Of a stretch of 64,000 nt of DNA, positions 46,730 through 56,133 are shown piece after piece. Position 1 is the stretch's first letter, and every line of letters begins with the position of its first letter. The position numbers and the translations under genes were made by a program. Under the pieces are notes generated by a model. That model saw nothing but the letters and a program-made list of their open reading frames with translations. It did no database searches and was not told the DNA's origin. This DNA is from Undibacterium umbellatum (GTDB lineage: Bacteria; Pseudomonadota; Gammaproteobacteria; Burkholderiales; Burkholderiaceae_D), in assembly GCF_014284125.1 (NCBI RefSeq), contig NZ_JACOFX010000006.1:205367-269366 (forward strand), written 5' to 3'.

Positions 46730-47194
46730 TCAGGCGCCCAGCCATGGCAGGCCTTGGTGGCACCAGCCTCCTGTGGTTTTTCTATGGCCTTGTTCATCCT
46801 TGTCGCCTTCAAAGCCTTGCAGTATGTCAAAGCAGTTGGCGTAGCCGTTTTCTGTGGCCAGCTTGGCGCCGTGGCGGGAGCGTACGCCGGAACGGCAGAG
46901 GAAGAGGATGACGTTGGTCTTGTCGGGCACACTGGCTTGCAGTTGTGCCAGAAAGTCGGGGTTGGGTGTACCGCCGGGGTAGAGGCTCCATTGCACAGCC
47001 AGGTGTTGTGCTTCGCTGATGTTGACCCTGCCTACCCAGTCGCGTTCGGCATTGGTGCGCACATCGACGAGTAATATCTTGCTGTCATTTTGCAGCAGGG
47101 CATAGGCTTCTTGTGGGGTGACTGCACCGGCATAGGGCAGCGCCTGTTCTTGCCCGCGCTGGCGTGCTGTTTGCAGGGTTTGATCGGTGGACAT
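46730..47194 (-). CDS. Rhodanese-like sulfurtransferase
   Basis: 154 residues from the ATG at 47194 (AAGGAG ahead). A single rhodanese domain: TPQEAYALLQ, ILLVDVRTNAERDWVG, and the active loop FLCRSGVRSRHGA with Cys100, the persulfide-carrying residue. It is a single-domain enzyme, more likely in sulfur relay than cyanide detoxification. Its gene follows the GGDEF-EAL gene on the same strand with about 57 bases between. Confidence 0.9.
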   Translation of the reverse strand: MSTDQTLQTARQRGQEQALPYAGAVTPQEAYALLQNDSKILLVDVRTNAERDWVGRVNISEAQHLAVQWSLYPGGTPNPDFLAQLQASVPDKTNVILFLCRSGVRSRHGAKLATENGYANCFDILQGFEGDKDEQGHRKTTGGWCHQGLPWLGA

Positions 47195-47250
47195 GGTGGC
47201 TCCTTGGCTTGGTATCGTTGGCAAATAGTGTGTGCAACCTGTGCGCTAGT

Positions 47251-50163
47251 TTAGCGTAATTCGGCGCTGGGTTTGCCATACAGATAACCCTGGTAAGAAA
47301 GGCAGCCTTGCTGTTGCAGGAAGTCGCGCTGCGCTGCTGTTTCCACACCTTCGGCAATCACGGCCAGACCCAGGCTTTGGCCAAGGGCAATGATAGTTCT
47401 GGTGATGACGGCATCGTTGTTATTGTTGAGGATGTCGCGCACGAAGGACTGGTCTATCTTGAGCTGGTCCAGCGGCAGGCGCTTGAGATAGGAGAGGGAG
47501 GAATACCCCGTGCCAAAGTCATCCAGTGAAAATCCTACACCTCTGGTTTTTAACTGGTTCATCTTGTCTATGGTGGCTTCTACATTGTCAACCAGCAGGC
47601 TCTCTGTCAATTCCAGTTTGAGTTTGCTGGCGTCGATTTGGTAGTGCCGGATGTTGTCGAGCACCAGTGTTACAAAGTCGTTTTGCCTGAATTGGCGTGC
47701 GCTGACATTGACGGCAAGTGTGCGGTTTTTTGTATCTTCGCTGTTTTGCCATTCTGCCAGTTTGGCGCAGGCTGTTTTCAGTATCCAGGCGCCCAAACTG
47801 AGGATGAGGCCGGACTCTTCTGCCAGGGGAATGAAGTCGGATGGTGGCACCAGGCCTCTTTGCGGATGTTGCCAGCGCACCAGTGCTTCGGCACCGGTGA
47901 CTTGCCCGCTGCTGTTGACTTGAGGTTGGTAGTATAAAACGAACTGTTCTTGCAGCAGACCCTGGCGCATATCGGCTTCAAGAGCGGCGCGGGTATTGAC
48001 GATGTCGAGCATATCTTTGTCAAAGAAGCGGTAGCTGTTGCCACCGCTGGATTTGGCTTCGTACATGGCGACTTCGACTTGTTTCAACAATTCTTCAGCC
48101 GAGGTGTTTTGTTTGTCAAACAGGGTGATGCCTATACTGGCACTGCTATGATATTCAAGATGCTCCAGGTCATAGGGTGCGCGCAGGTCTGCCAGAATTT
48201 TGGCGGCAATCATTTGGACTTCGATGGCAGTTTCCCTGATGTTCTCGCTGAGTTCTTCCAGTAGCAGGACAAATTCATCGCCGCCATAACGAGCCAGTGT
48301 GTCACCTTTGCGTATGCTGTGCCCCAGGCGTTTGGCGACTACTTGCAAGAGCAGATCGCCCTTGCCATGTCCGCTGCTGTCGTTGATGGTCTTGAAGTCG
48401 TCAAGGTCAAGAAAGAGCACGGCACCGTACTGATTGCTGCGGCTTTTTGCCTGCAGGCTGTGTTGCAGCCGGTCTATCAACAGGCGGCGGTTGGCCAGGC
48501 CGGTTAATGGATCATGGTAGGCCAGGTGTTCAAGTTTGGCTTCGGTGGCTTTTCTTTGGGTGATGTCGAGCATGGTAGCGACATAGTTGACGACTTTGCC
48601 GCTGGCATTTTTGACTGCAGTGATGGTCAACCATTCTGGATACACTTCGCCATTTTTCCTGCGGTTCCAGATTTCGCCTTGCCAGAAGGCGTTGGCTTCA
48701 AGCTGCTTGCCCATATCCTCATAATAACTGGCACCGTGCAGGCCGGATTTGAGCAAGCTGGTTTGCTTGCCCAGGGCTTCTTCGCGGCTGTAGCCAGTGA
48801 TGCGGGTAAATGCCTGGTTGACGCGCAAGATGGCGCGGTGGGCATCGGTGATGAGCATGCCTTCCTGGCCTTCAAAGGCAATGGCGGCAATGCGCAAATC
48901 TTCTTCTGCGCGTTTGCGCTCGGTAATGTCTTGCACCGTGCCCATGCGTCTGGCACTTTGTCCATCATATTGTGAATGCAGCCAGCGTACTTCGCCCTCA
49001 AGGAGGATGCGGTGTTCTATGCTGGCATCTGCGCCTGCTTGTACTTGCGCCCAGAATTGCTTCACGGCTGGCATATCGTCAGGGTGTATGCGTTGCAGCA
49101 GGCTGGAACAATCGAGCTTGCTGCCGCTTGGGTAGCCAAGTATGCGGCTCGCTTCTTCCGAGTAGCGCCATTCCTGGGTATCTTCACCTATGCTCCAGCT
49201 ACCGGTTTTTGAAATGCGCTGCGCGCGTCTCAAATCTGTTTCGCGCTGACTTAGTTCGGCGGTTCTTTCGGCGATAATATTTTTTAGGTTTTTTCTTTGT
49301 CTGCTCGCTTCCAACAATAGTTGGACCAGGTATGCCAGCATCAGGCTAAATAAAAAACCGATGCTGCTATAAAGGAGCAGGGTGTTACTGAAGGGAGTTG
49401 AATGCCTGGGTGTCAGGTCCAGTGTCCATTCTACGTTTGGCAACTTGATGGCATGACGAATATTATTTCCCGGCTTGAATCCTGGCGATTTTTGTATGAT
49501 TTGATGAGTGTGTGTGCTTGGATCGATACGCCACAGTTCATAGTCATAGCCGCGTGCGACCAGTTTGGATAGTTCTGCATCAGCCAATACAGTTTTTAAA
49601 TCAATGACGGCAGAGATCAGCCCCCAGAATTCGGCTGGTTTGTTGGCGTCGATGGCATCATCCAGAAATACCGGCAAGCGGGCGATGATTCCTGTGCCGC
49701 CCCTGGTCAGGGGTAGCGGCCCCGCCAGTGTCAATTGTGCGCTATCGCGTGCCAGCATGGCCTCGGTCTTGCGGACAGGGTCTGTCAATAAATTGATACC
49801 CAGTCCATGTTCACGCCATTCAAATGGTGCTACATCGGTGGTGATGCCTTGCGGGGCCAGATACAGCGCGGCAATTTGTGGGTGATATTGCAAGATCTTG
49901 TCGGCAAAGCGTTCAAAGTTCCGGATGCGGCCATTGCTGTCTGCCACTATTCCTGCCAGCGCATAGGTTGCCGATATCGCCTTGTGCATATTATTTTGCA
50001 GGGCATTTGCCTGGGCGCGTGCCAGGTCATAGGCGAGCAAATGTTCTTTCTGGTTTGCACTGCCCTCAAGCTTGATGATGATGGCTGTGCTGGCCAGCAT
50101 TGCCATGACAAAAGTCAGCGATGCAAACAGCAAAGGTTTGCGCAGATAGAGATGAGGCGACAT
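47251..50163 (-). CDS. CHASE-PAS-PAS-GGDEF-EAL cyclic di-GMP signalling protein
   Basis: 970 residues from the ATG at 50163. An N-terminal membrane helix (about 8-28), a periplasmic CHASE sensor (about 60-250; YLAPQGITTDVAPFE), a second helix (about 265-285), a coiled coil, two PAS/PAC domains (WRYSEEASRILGY; FTRITGYSREEALG), then GGDEF with an intact motif at 627-631, and EAL with an intact signature (EAL 759-761) plus DDFGTGYSSL. It may both make and break cyclic di-GMP; EAL activity is the more common outcome. A Fur-like sequence lies about 100 bases upstream. Confidence 0.93.
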   Translation of the reverse strand: MSPHLYLRKPLLFASLTFVMAMLASTAIIIKLEGSANQKEHLLAYDLARAQANALQNNMHKAISATYALAGIVADSNGRIRNFERFADKILQYHPQIAALYLAPQGITTDVAPFEWREHGLGINLLTDPVRKTEAMLARDSAQLTLAGPLPLTRGGTGIIARLPVFLDDAIDANKPAEFWGLISAVIDLKTVLADAELSKLVARGYDYELWRIDPSTHTHQIIQKSPGFKPGNNIRHAIKLPNVEWTLDLTPRHSTPFSNTLLLYSSIGFLFSLMLAYLVQLLLEASRQRKNLKNIIAERTAELSQRETDLRRAQRISKTGSWSIGEDTQEWRYSEEASRILGYPSGSKLDCSSLLQRIHPDDMPAVKQFWAQVQAGADASIEHRILLEGEVRWLHSQYDGQSARRMGTVQDITERKRAEEDLRIAAIAFEGQEGMLITDAHRAILRVNQAFTRITGYSREEALGKQTSLLKSGLHGASYYEDMGKQLEANAFWQGEIWNRRKNGEVYPEWLTITAVKNASGKVVNYVATMLDITQRKATEAKLEHLAYHDPLTGLANRRLLIDRLQHSLQAKSRSNQYGAVLFLDLDDFKTINDSSGHGKGDLLLQVVAKRLGHSIRKGDTLARYGGDEFVLLLEELSENIRETAIEVQMIAAKILADLRAPYDLEHLEYHSSASIGITLFDKQNTSAEELLKQVEVAMYEAKSSGGNSYRFFDKDMLDIVNTRAALEADMRQGLLQEQFVLYYQPQVNSSGQVTGAEALVRWQHPQRGLVPPSDFIPLAEESGLILSLGAWILKTACAKLAEWQNSEDTKNRTLAVNVSARQFRQNDFVTLVLDNIRHYQIDASKLKLELTESLLVDNVEATIDKMNQLKTRGVGFSLDDFGTGYSSLSYLKRLPLDQLKIDQSFVRDILNNNNDAVITRTIIALGQSLGLAVIAEGVETAAQRDFLQQQGCLSYQGYLYGKPSAELR

Positions 50164-50262
50164 AGTTAACAATAGGTATAGGCAGCGATGCCCATGCCTG
50201 AGTTCATTCGGGATAAATTAGGCGAGGGAGGGGCTTGCGACACGAAAAGATATGCATAGTCT

Positions 50263-50281
50263 AAATGAGAATGAATCGCAT
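50263..50281. promoter_or_regulatory. Possible Fur-like site upstream of the GGDEF-EAL gene
   Basis: The 19-base stretch aaatgagaatgaatcgcat matches the 7-1-7 Fur consensus at 11 of 14 informative positions. It lies 100 bases before the leftward GGDEF-EAL start. Weak without a motif scan. Confidence 0.35.
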
Positions 50282-50406
50282 ATCGTGGAATGCCAAGGAA
50301 TGTTGATTTTGATCAATATTGTCAATCAAATATTTCAATTAGGGCTTACGCACAATTGTCCCAACAAGGCTTAGCGACTCTGTTGGAATACAAATAAATA
50401 TTGCGA

Positions 50407-50423
50407 TGATACAAAATGGTGCA
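50407..50423. promoter_or_regulatory. NtrC-like enhancer site 1 for glnA
   Basis: This 17-base sequence ends ATGGTGCA and matches the downstream half of the TGCACCA-N3-TGGTGCA consensus. It lies about 190 bases before the sigma-54 promoter. Confidence 0.5.
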
Positions 50424-50446
50424 AAAATTCAACCCTCGATTGAAAA

Positions 50447-50461
50447 TGCACCAAAATGGCA
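50447..50461. promoter_or_regulatory. NtrC-like enhancer site 2 for glnA
   Basis: TGCACCAAAATGGCA is close to the full consensus TGCACCA-N3-TGGTGCA, with the left half perfect. Confidence 0.65.
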
Positions 50462-50475
50462 AATATATTGTGTTA

Positions 50476-50492
50476 TGCATTATTTTGGTGCG
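50476..50492. promoter_or_regulatory. NtrC-like enhancer site 3 for glnA
   Basis: TGCATTATTTTGGTGCG matches the dyad consensus in both halves apart from three changes. Sites 2 and 3 are 29 bases apart, near three helical turns, which suits cooperative NtrC binding. Confidence 0.65.
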
Positions 50493-50597
50493 TAATATTA
50501 ATTTGTATAATGCTACGCTGCTCCTGATTTGTATGAGAAAACGCCACAAAAACAGGCATTTAACAAATTTCGTATTTATATATACACGATCTGGATG

Positions 50598-50614
50598 ATG
50601 GCATGGTTTCTGCT
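50598..50614 (+). promoter_or_regulatory. glnA: Sigma-54 promoter of glnA
   Basis: TGGCATGGTTTCTGCT has the -24 GG at 50600-50601 and the -12 GC at 50612-50613, exactly ten bases between, matching the sigma-54 consensus. The leader of about 140 bases then runs to the glnA start. Three NtrC-like sites lie 110-190 bases upstream. Confidence 0.8.
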
Positions 50615-50765
50615 ATCATCCTCCATTGAGTTTAGCCGCCGGGTAAGGGTTTTCGGTAAGGACCAGTAAGACAAGGTTTGTCTGTTGGACGAGATTGCAC
50701 AAAACTGGCAGGCGCAGCACTCAGCAATTTCCGAATTTATTTTTTAGCTCTCAGAGGAGTTTCAC

Positions 50766-52181
50766 ATGGCAATGACAGCCGCAGAAGTCTTGAAAATGGC
50801 GAAAGATAACGAAGTCAAATTCGTTGATTTTCGCTTTGCTGATACCCGAGGCAAAGAACAGCACGTAACTGTTCCAATTTCCCAGTTCGACATCGATAAA
50901 TTCGAATCTGGCCACGCATTTGACGGCTCGTCCATCGCAGGCTGGAAAGGTATTGAAGCATCTGACATGTTGTTGATGCCAGATCCATCTACTGCCAATA
51001 TTGATCCTTTCTTCGAAGAAACGACATTGTTCATGCAATGTGATGTTATCGAGCCATCTGATGGCAAAGGTTATGACCGTGACCCACGTTCCATCGCGAA
51101 ACGCGCTGAAGCGTATTTGAAATCTTCTGGCATTGGTGACACAGCTTACTTTGGCCCAGAACCAGAATTCTTCATTTTCGACAGCGTACGCTGGAAAGTG
51201 GACATGTCTGGCTGTTTCGTCAAGATTGATTCTGACGAAGCGTCCTGGACGACAGGCGAAAAACTCGAAGGCGGCAATACTGGCCATCGTCCTACGGTTA
51301 AAGGCGGTTACTTCCCGGTTCCTCCAGTCGACAGCTTCCAGGACATGCGTTCTGAAATGTGTTTGATTCTGGAATCCTTGGGCATTCCGGTTGAAGTGCA
51401 TCACCATGAAGTGGCTGGCGCTGGTCAAAATGAGATCGGCACCAAGTTCTCTACTTTGGTTGAGCGTGCAGACTGGACACAAAACCTGAAATACGTGGTC
51501 TGGAATGTTGCCCACACCTATGGCAAGACAGCGACTTTCATGCCTAAGCCTATCGTTGGAGACAACGGTTCTGGCATGCACGTGCATCAATCCATCTGGA
51601 AAGATGGCAAAAACCTGTTTGCTGGCGACGGCTATGCCGGTTTGTCTGATTTTGCGCTGTACTATATCGGCGGTATCATCAAGCATGCAAAAGCATTGAA
51701 TGCGATCACTAACCCAGGCACCAACTCTTACAAGCGTTTGGTTCCAGGTTATGAAGCTCCAGTGAAACTGGCTTACTCTGCACGTAACCGTTCTGCTTCT
51801 ATCCGCATCCCTTACGTTGCCAATCCAAAAGGCCGCCGTATTGAAACACGTTTCCCTGACCCACTGGCTAACCCATACCTGTGCTTCGCGGCACTGATGA
51901 TGGCAGGTCTGGACGGCGTACAGAACAAGATCCATCCTGGTGAAGCTGCCAGCAAAGATCTGTACCATTTGCCACCAGAGGAAGATGCATTGATCCCGAC
52001 AGTCTGCGCATCTTTGGAAGAAGCACTGGACGCATTGAACAAAGACCGCGAGTTCCTGACACGCGGTGGTGTATTCAGTGACAGCATGATCGATGCCTAC
52101 ATTGATTTGAAAATGCAAGAAGTGCAACGCTTCCGTATGACAACTCATCCAGTTGAATTCGATATGTATTACTCTCTGTAA
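50766..52181 (+). CDS. glnA: Glutamine synthetase, type I
   Basis: 471 residues, full GSI-beta length. It makes glutamine from glutamate, ammonia and ATP as a dodecamer. Visible: [18 protein letters not shown], the [10 protein letters not shown] ammonium/metal region, NPTNSY-like [14 protein letters not shown], and the adenylylation site DLYHLPPE with Tyr400. AGAGGAG precedes the ATG. The sigma-54 promoter with NtrC sites shows nitrogen control; NtrB/NtrC are encoded just downstream. A GCAA-loop terminator follows. Confidence 0.98.
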   Translation: MAMTAAEVLKMAKDNEVKFVDFRFADTRGKEQHVTVPISQFDIDKFESGHAFDGSSIAGWKGIEASDMLLMPDPSTANIDPFFEETTLFMQCDVIEPSDGKGYDRDPRSIAKRAEAYLKSSGIGDTAYFGPEPEFFIFDSVRWKVDMSGCFVKIDSDEASWTTGEKLEGGNTGHRPTVKGGYFPVPPVDSFQDMRSEMCLILESLGIPVEVHHHEVAGAGQNEIGTKFSTLVERADWTQNLKYVVWNVAHTYGKTATFMPKPIVGDNGSGMHVHQSIWKDGKNLFAGDGYAGLSDFALYYIGGIIKHAKALNAITNPGTNSYKRLVPGYEAPVKLAYSARNRSASIRIPYVANPKGRRIETRFPDPLANPYLCFAALMMAGLDGVQNKIHPGEAASKDLYHLPPEEDALIPTVCASLEEALDALNKDREFLTRGGVFSDSMIDAYIDLKMQEVQRFRMTTHPVEFDMYYSL

Positions 52182-52198
52182 TTCTGAGTAAATGCACA

Positions 52199-52226
52199 AA
52201 AAAGCGGGGGCAACCCCGCTTTTTTT
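52199..52226 (+). terminator. Rho-independent terminator of glnA
   Basis: Nine-base stem AAAGCGGGG with its complement around a GCAA tetraloop (52210-52213), then a run of Ts. It partly separates glnA from the ntrBC side. Confidence 0.92.
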
Positions 52227-52309
52227 GTTACAAATGCTAATTTCTCTGTAATTGTGTTGCAGCGCTGCATGACATACACTATCAGTCTGTTAATGATTAT
52301 TGCTTTCCT

Positions 52310-52798
52310 ATGAACCGACTCTTGTCAGGCCTTATTCTCTTTATTGGTGCGCAGACGCTTGCCTATGCGCAGGGCGATGTATTCCTGTGTGTGGACGATA
52401 ATGGTAAAAAAGAATACAAAAACACAGGCGCTGTCAAAGGATGCAAAAAGGTCGAATTGCAAGGCATCACCGTTGTCCCTGCGCCAGCATTGCCTGCTCC
52501 GGGCAAGAAGCCACAGGGTAAGCCGGCTAGCAGCCCCAGCGATTTTCCCAAGGTAGATGACAGCACTCAAAAAGCCAGGGACTCTGACCGCAAGCAGATT
52601 TTGCAGGATGAATTAAAAACGGAAGAGCAGAAGCTGGCAAATCTGAAGAAAGAATACAATAATGGTGAGCCTGAGCGTCGTGGTGATGAAAGAAATTACG
52701 CCAAATATCAGGAACGCACCAATTTGATGAAAGAAGACATCGCCCGCACCGAAAAGAACATAGAGGCACTGAAACGTGAAATTGCCAACGCAAAATAA
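52310..52798 (+). CDS. Exported DUF4124-like protein with coiled-coil tail
   Basis: 162 residues. The signal peptide ends AYAQ (about 20). A short DUF4124-like beta module (DVFLCVDDNGKKEYKNTG with two cysteines), a Pro/Lys linker, then a charged coiled coil (about 90-162; EEQKLANLKKEYNN, ARTEKNIEALKREI). The protein should be periplasmic. The same family often stands between glnA and ntrB in beta-proteobacteria as I recall; no function is established. It has terminators on both sides, so it is a single-gene transcript. Confidence 0.78.
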   Translation: MNRLLSGLILFIGAQTLAYAQGDVFLCVDDNGKKEYKNTGAVKGCKKVELQGITVVPAPALPAPGKKPQGKPASSPSDFPKVDDSTQKARDSDRKQILQDELKTEEQKLANLKKEYNNGEPERRGDERNYAKYQERTNLMKEDIARTEKNIEALKREIANAK

Positions 52799-52846
52799 GT
52801 TGCCAGTGTGAAAATGCAAAATGCTGTTCGGGCATGATGCTTGCGT

Positions 52847-52873
52847 AAAGGTCGCTCTGTGCGGCCTTTTTTT
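52847..52873 (+). terminator. Terminator directly before ntrB
   Basis: The stem aaaggtcgc pairs with gcggccttt (one G-T pair) around tctgt, followed by seven Ts ending at 52873. Only 11 bases separate it from the ntrB start. Confidence 0.8.
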
Positions 52874-52884
52874 ATGGACAAGTT

Positions 52885-53958
52885 GTGAAAACTCCACTTA
52901 CCTCGTTTGCTGGCCTGGATTTGCTGACATCAGCCGTGATTGTGCTGGATGCAGAAAGCAGCATTTTATTTGCCAATGCAGCTGCTGAAAATCTGCTCGA
53001 CTCTTCCTTCAAGTCGCTCACGCATTTGAAGCTGACCGATTTATTCCTGAATGGGCAGGAATTGACTGCCGTTTTTCATCAGGCGGTAGCCCATCAATTT
53101 GCTGACAAGCGTCAGGATTTGACGCTGGAGCGGGCAGGGCGGGATGCTTTGCATGTGCACAGCATAGTCACTGCACTTGATAACCCTGATACACCTGTCT
53201 TGATAGAGCTGCGTGAAAACGTGCAGCAACTCAAGCTCGACAGGGAAGAGCGCATGCTTGACCAGAGCAAGGCCAATAAAGAGTTAATCCGCAACCTGGC
53301 GCATGAAATCAAGAATCCCCTCGGTGGCATACGTGGTGCTGCGCAATTGCTGGAGCTGGAATTGCCCGAGCGCCACCTGCGTGAATTGCGTGAATATACC
53401 CAGGTCATTATCAAAGAGGCCGATCGGTTGCAGACCCTGGTGGACCGCTTGCTGGCTCCGCATCGCTTGCCGCATATTGTCGGTGATGTGAATATCCATG
53501 AAGTCTGTGAGCGCGTGCGCAGCCTGATTGTTGCTGAATTCCCGCAGGGCCTGACCATCAAGCGCGACTATGATTTGTCGATCCCTGAATTTCGTGGCGA
53601 CAAAGAGCAATTGATACAGACTGTCCTGAACATTGCCCACAATGCGGCGCAAGCCCTGAATGAAAGAATCAGGCAGGGTGATGCAGTGCTGACCTTCAAG
53701 TCGCGCGTGGTGCGCCAAATCACTTTGGCCAAGGTTCGCTACAGGCTGGCATTAGACTTGCATATCATCGATAACGGTCCGGGCATCCCACCTGAGATTC
53801 GCAATCGCATTTTCTATCCTTTGGTATCAGGCAAGGAAGGCGGTAGCGGTCTGGGCTTGACGCTGGCACAAACTTTCGTTGAACAACATATGGGTGTCAT
53901 CGAATGTGAGAGCCGGCCGGGATGTACGGATTTCCGGATACTGATACCACTACCTTAA
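52885..53958 (+). CDS. ntrB: Nitrogen regulation sensor kinase NtrB
   Basis: 357 residues from a GTG at 52885 with GGA five bases ahead. PAS domain (about 8-110), dimerisation helix with the phosphorylated His140 in NLAHEIKNPLGG, and ATPase domain (NIAHNAAQAL, DNGPGIP, GGSGLGLTLAQ). With PII it adjusts NtrC phosphorylation to nitrogen supply. A terminator ends 11 bases before the start, and an ATG-GAC-AAG-TTG-TGA mini-frame (52874-52888) overlaps the GTG, so translation may be coupled to it. ntrC follows after 77 bases. Confidence 0.95.
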   Translation: MKTPLTSFAGLDLLTSAVIVLDAESSILFANAAAENLLDSSFKSLTHLKLTDLFLNGQELTAVFHQAVAHQFADKRQDLTLERAGRDALHVHSIVTALDNPDTPVLIELRENVQQLKLDREERMLDQSKANKELIRNLAHEIKNPLGGIRGAAQLLELELPERHLRELREYTQVIIKEADRLQTLVDRLLAPHRLPHIVGDVNIHEVCERVRSLIVAEFPQGLTIKRDYDLSIPEFRGDKEQLIQTVLNIAHNAAQALNERIRQGDAVLTFKSRVVRQITLAKVRYRLALDLHIIDNGPGIPPEIRNRIFYPLVSGKEGGSGLGLTLAQTFVEQHMGVIECESRPGCTDFRILIPLP

Positions 53959-54035
53959 ATAAAGGTGTGACAAAGTGGCTGCACCAAAAGTGCTCCTTCT
54001 ATCGATATGCTTAACACAGACTGCAAAACGACAAT

Positions 54036-55547
54036 ATGAAACCAATCTGGATAGTGGACGACGACGATTCAATTCGCTGGGTGCTGGAAAAGGCGCTGGC
54101 GAGGGAAAATCTGGTAACGCGCAGCTTCACCAATGCAAGAGATGCAATGAACGCCTTGCAAAGCGATACGCCGCAGGTGCTGGTGTCTGATATACGCATG
54201 CACGGCGCTTCTGGCCTTGAACTATTGCAAACTGTCAAAGCCAAGTACCCAGGTTTACCGGTAATAATCATGACGGCGTTTTCTGACCTGGAATCAGCAG
54301 TAGCTGCTTTTCAAGGCGGAGCGTTTGAGTACATGGCCAAGCCTTTTGATCTCGACAAGGCAGTTGAGTTGATACGTCGCGCGCTTGATGAAAGCCTGCG
54401 CGAATCCAGTGTAGAGCAAAGCATGTCTGAAACGCCGGAAATACTTGGTCAGGCACCAGCCATGCAAGATGTGTTTCGCGCCATTGGTCGTTTGTCGCAA
54501 TCCAATGTGACAGTGATGATCACGGGCGAATCAGGTAGTGGTAAAGAGCTGGTGGCGCGCGCCTTGCATAAGCACAGCCCACGCGCATCACAGCCTTTCA
54601 TTGCCTTGAATACCGCAGCCATCCCCAAGGATTTGCTGGAATCAGAATTGTTTGGTCATGAGCGTGGCGCCTTTACTGGCGCACAAACCACACGTCGTGG
54701 CCGTTTCGAGCAGGCAGAGGGCGGCACCTTGTTCCTCGATGAAATTGGTGACATGCCTTTTGATTTGCAGACGCGTCTGTTACGGGTGTTATCGGATGGC
54801 CATTTCTATCGCGTTGGCGGACATCAGCCAATGAAGGCGAATGTGCGCGTGATCGCTGCGACTCACCAAAATCTGGAAACCCGGGTGAAAGACGGCTTGT
54901 TCCGCGAAGATTTGTATCATCGCCTGAACGTCATCCGCCTGCGCTTACCCAGCTTGCGTGAGCGCCGTGAAGATATCCCGTTGCTGACCAAATACTTCTT
55001 GAACCAGAGCGCCAAACAACTGGGTGTGGATGTCAAGCGCATGTCCGAGCCTGCATTGCAATTTTTGTCCAGCCTGGATTTTCCCGGTAATGTCCGCCAA
55101 TTGGAAAATCTGTGTAACTGGATCACCGTCATGGCGCCGGGGCAAACGGTAGAAATGCCCGACTTGCCGCAAGACCTGGTACCGGCTACTGTCGGTGCGG
55201 TACAAGCGCCAGTTGCTATTAGCGGTCATGATGCACCAGTCAGTAACCATGAAAATCTGGCAAATGCGACAACAGTTAATGGCAGTTCACTGCCTGATAA
55301 ATCAGCGTACCGTAGCGGCGAAAGCTGGGTCTCTCTGCTGGAAGCGGAGGCGACAGCGATGTTGGCTGAAGGCCAGTCAGAAGTCATCGACAAGCTGGGG
55401 CGTTGTTTTGAATCCGTCGTCATCAAAGCGGCTTTGCGCCATACTCATGGCCGCAAGAATGATGCAGCGATACGTTTGGGCATAGGTAGAAATACCATAA
55501 CGCGCAAGATTCAGGAACTGGGAATAGACGGGGTGAAGGACGAATAG
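54036..55547 (+). CDS. ntrC: Nitrogen regulation response regulator NtrC
   Basis: 503 residues. Receiver (1-120) with phospho-acceptor Asp52 in LVSDIRMHG; central AAA+ domain with Walker A GESGSGKE, the sigma-54 contact loop GAFTGA (211-216), and [13 protein letters not shown]-terminal Fis-type helix-turn-helix ([20 protein letters not shown]). It activates sigma-54 promoters such as that of glnA upstream. The linker before the DNA-binding part is longer than usual by about 30 residues. A strong terminator follows. Confidence 0.97.
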   Translation: MKPIWIVDDDDSIRWVLEKALARENLVTRSFTNARDAMNALQSDTPQVLVSDIRMHGASGLELLQTVKAKYPGLPVIIMTAFSDLESAVAAFQGGAFEYMAKPFDLDKAVELIRRALDESLRESSVEQSMSETPEILGQAPAMQDVFRAIGRLSQSNVTVMITGESGSGKELVARALHKHSPRASQPFIALNTAAIPKDLLESELFGHERGAFTGAQTTRRGRFEQAEGGTLFLDEIGDMPFDLQTRLLRVLSDGHFYRVGGHQPMKANVRVIAATHQNLETRVKDGLFREDLYHRLNVIRLRLPSLRERREDIPLLTKYFLNQSAKQLGVDVKRMSEPALQFLSSLDFPGNVRQLENLCNWITVMAPGQTVEMPDLPQDLVPATVGAVQAPVAISGHDAPVSNHENLANATTVNGSSLPDKSAYRSGESWVSLLEAEATAMLAEGQSEVIDKLGRCFESVVIKAALRHTHGRKNDAAIRLGIGRNTITRKIQELGIDGVKDE

Positions 55548-55571
55548 TGTTTTGATATGTATGGCACGAAT

Positions 55572-55610
55572 AATGGCTGCCAAATCTTGCATTGGCAGCC
55601 ATTATTTTTT
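55572..55610 (+). terminator. Terminator between ntrC and pgpA
   Basis: The twelve-base stem aatggctgccaa pairs with ttggcagccatt around an eight-base loop, followed by ATTTTTT. It lies between convergent genes. Confidence 0.88.
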
Positions 55611-56133
55611 AAATGCGATACCACAAGGCAAAGGTCAACAGGCAAAAGAAAGCAGCCACAATGTCATCCCACATGACACCAAAACCACCTTTCAGGTGGC
55701 GGTCAAAATAACCTATCGGTGGTGGCTTGACCATGTCAAAAAAACGAAAGCCTATGAATGCCCATAACTGGGTTTGCCAGTTGGCAGGCACGATGAAAAT
55801 CAATACCAGCCAAAAGGCGATGATCTCGTCCCAGACCATGCTGCCGTGGTCAGCGACACCCAGGTTTTTACCCGTGACATCACAAGCCCAGACGCCAACC
55901 GCAAAGCCAACCACGATGATGATGGCCCAATTGGTCGTCGTAAACACATCTGGCCAGCGGGTAGAAAATACATAAAAACTCAACCACGCAAACAGGGTGC
56001 CCGAGGTGCCTGGCATGACAGGTGACAAGCCACTGCCAAAGCCTTGCGCCAGGATGTGCGCAGGGTGGCGTAACATGAAACGCCAGTCTGGTTTCTGGAT
56101 GATGGTCGTCTGCTTGTTTTCTGTGGTAGTCAT
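55609..56133 (-). CDS. pgpA: Phosphatidylglycerophosphatase A
   Basis: 174 residues with about three to four membrane segments. PgpA removes phosphate from phosphatidylglycerol phosphate in the inner membrane. Conserved features are GFGSGLSPVMPGTSGT near the N-terminus, VWDEIIAFWLV, RFFDMVKPPPIGYFD, and GVMWDDIVAA with the metal-binding acids. Its start overlaps the thiL stop by four bases, the usual thiL-pgpA operon. Confidence 0.95.
   Translation of the reverse strand: MTTTENKQTTIIQKPDWRFMLRHPAHILAQGFGSGLSPVMPGTSGTLFAWLSFYVFSTRWPDVFTTTNWAIIIVVGFAVGVWACDVTGKNLGVADHGSMVWDEIIAFWLVLIFIVPANWQTQLWAFIGFRFFDMVKPPPIGYFDRHLKGGFGVMWDDIVAAFFCLLTFALWYRI

Noticed and set aside
50751..52199. Long open frame antisense to glnA (482 codons)
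   Set aside because: It is the mirror of a highly codon-biased gene; the translation is rich in Cys, His, Phe and Trp and no family fits.
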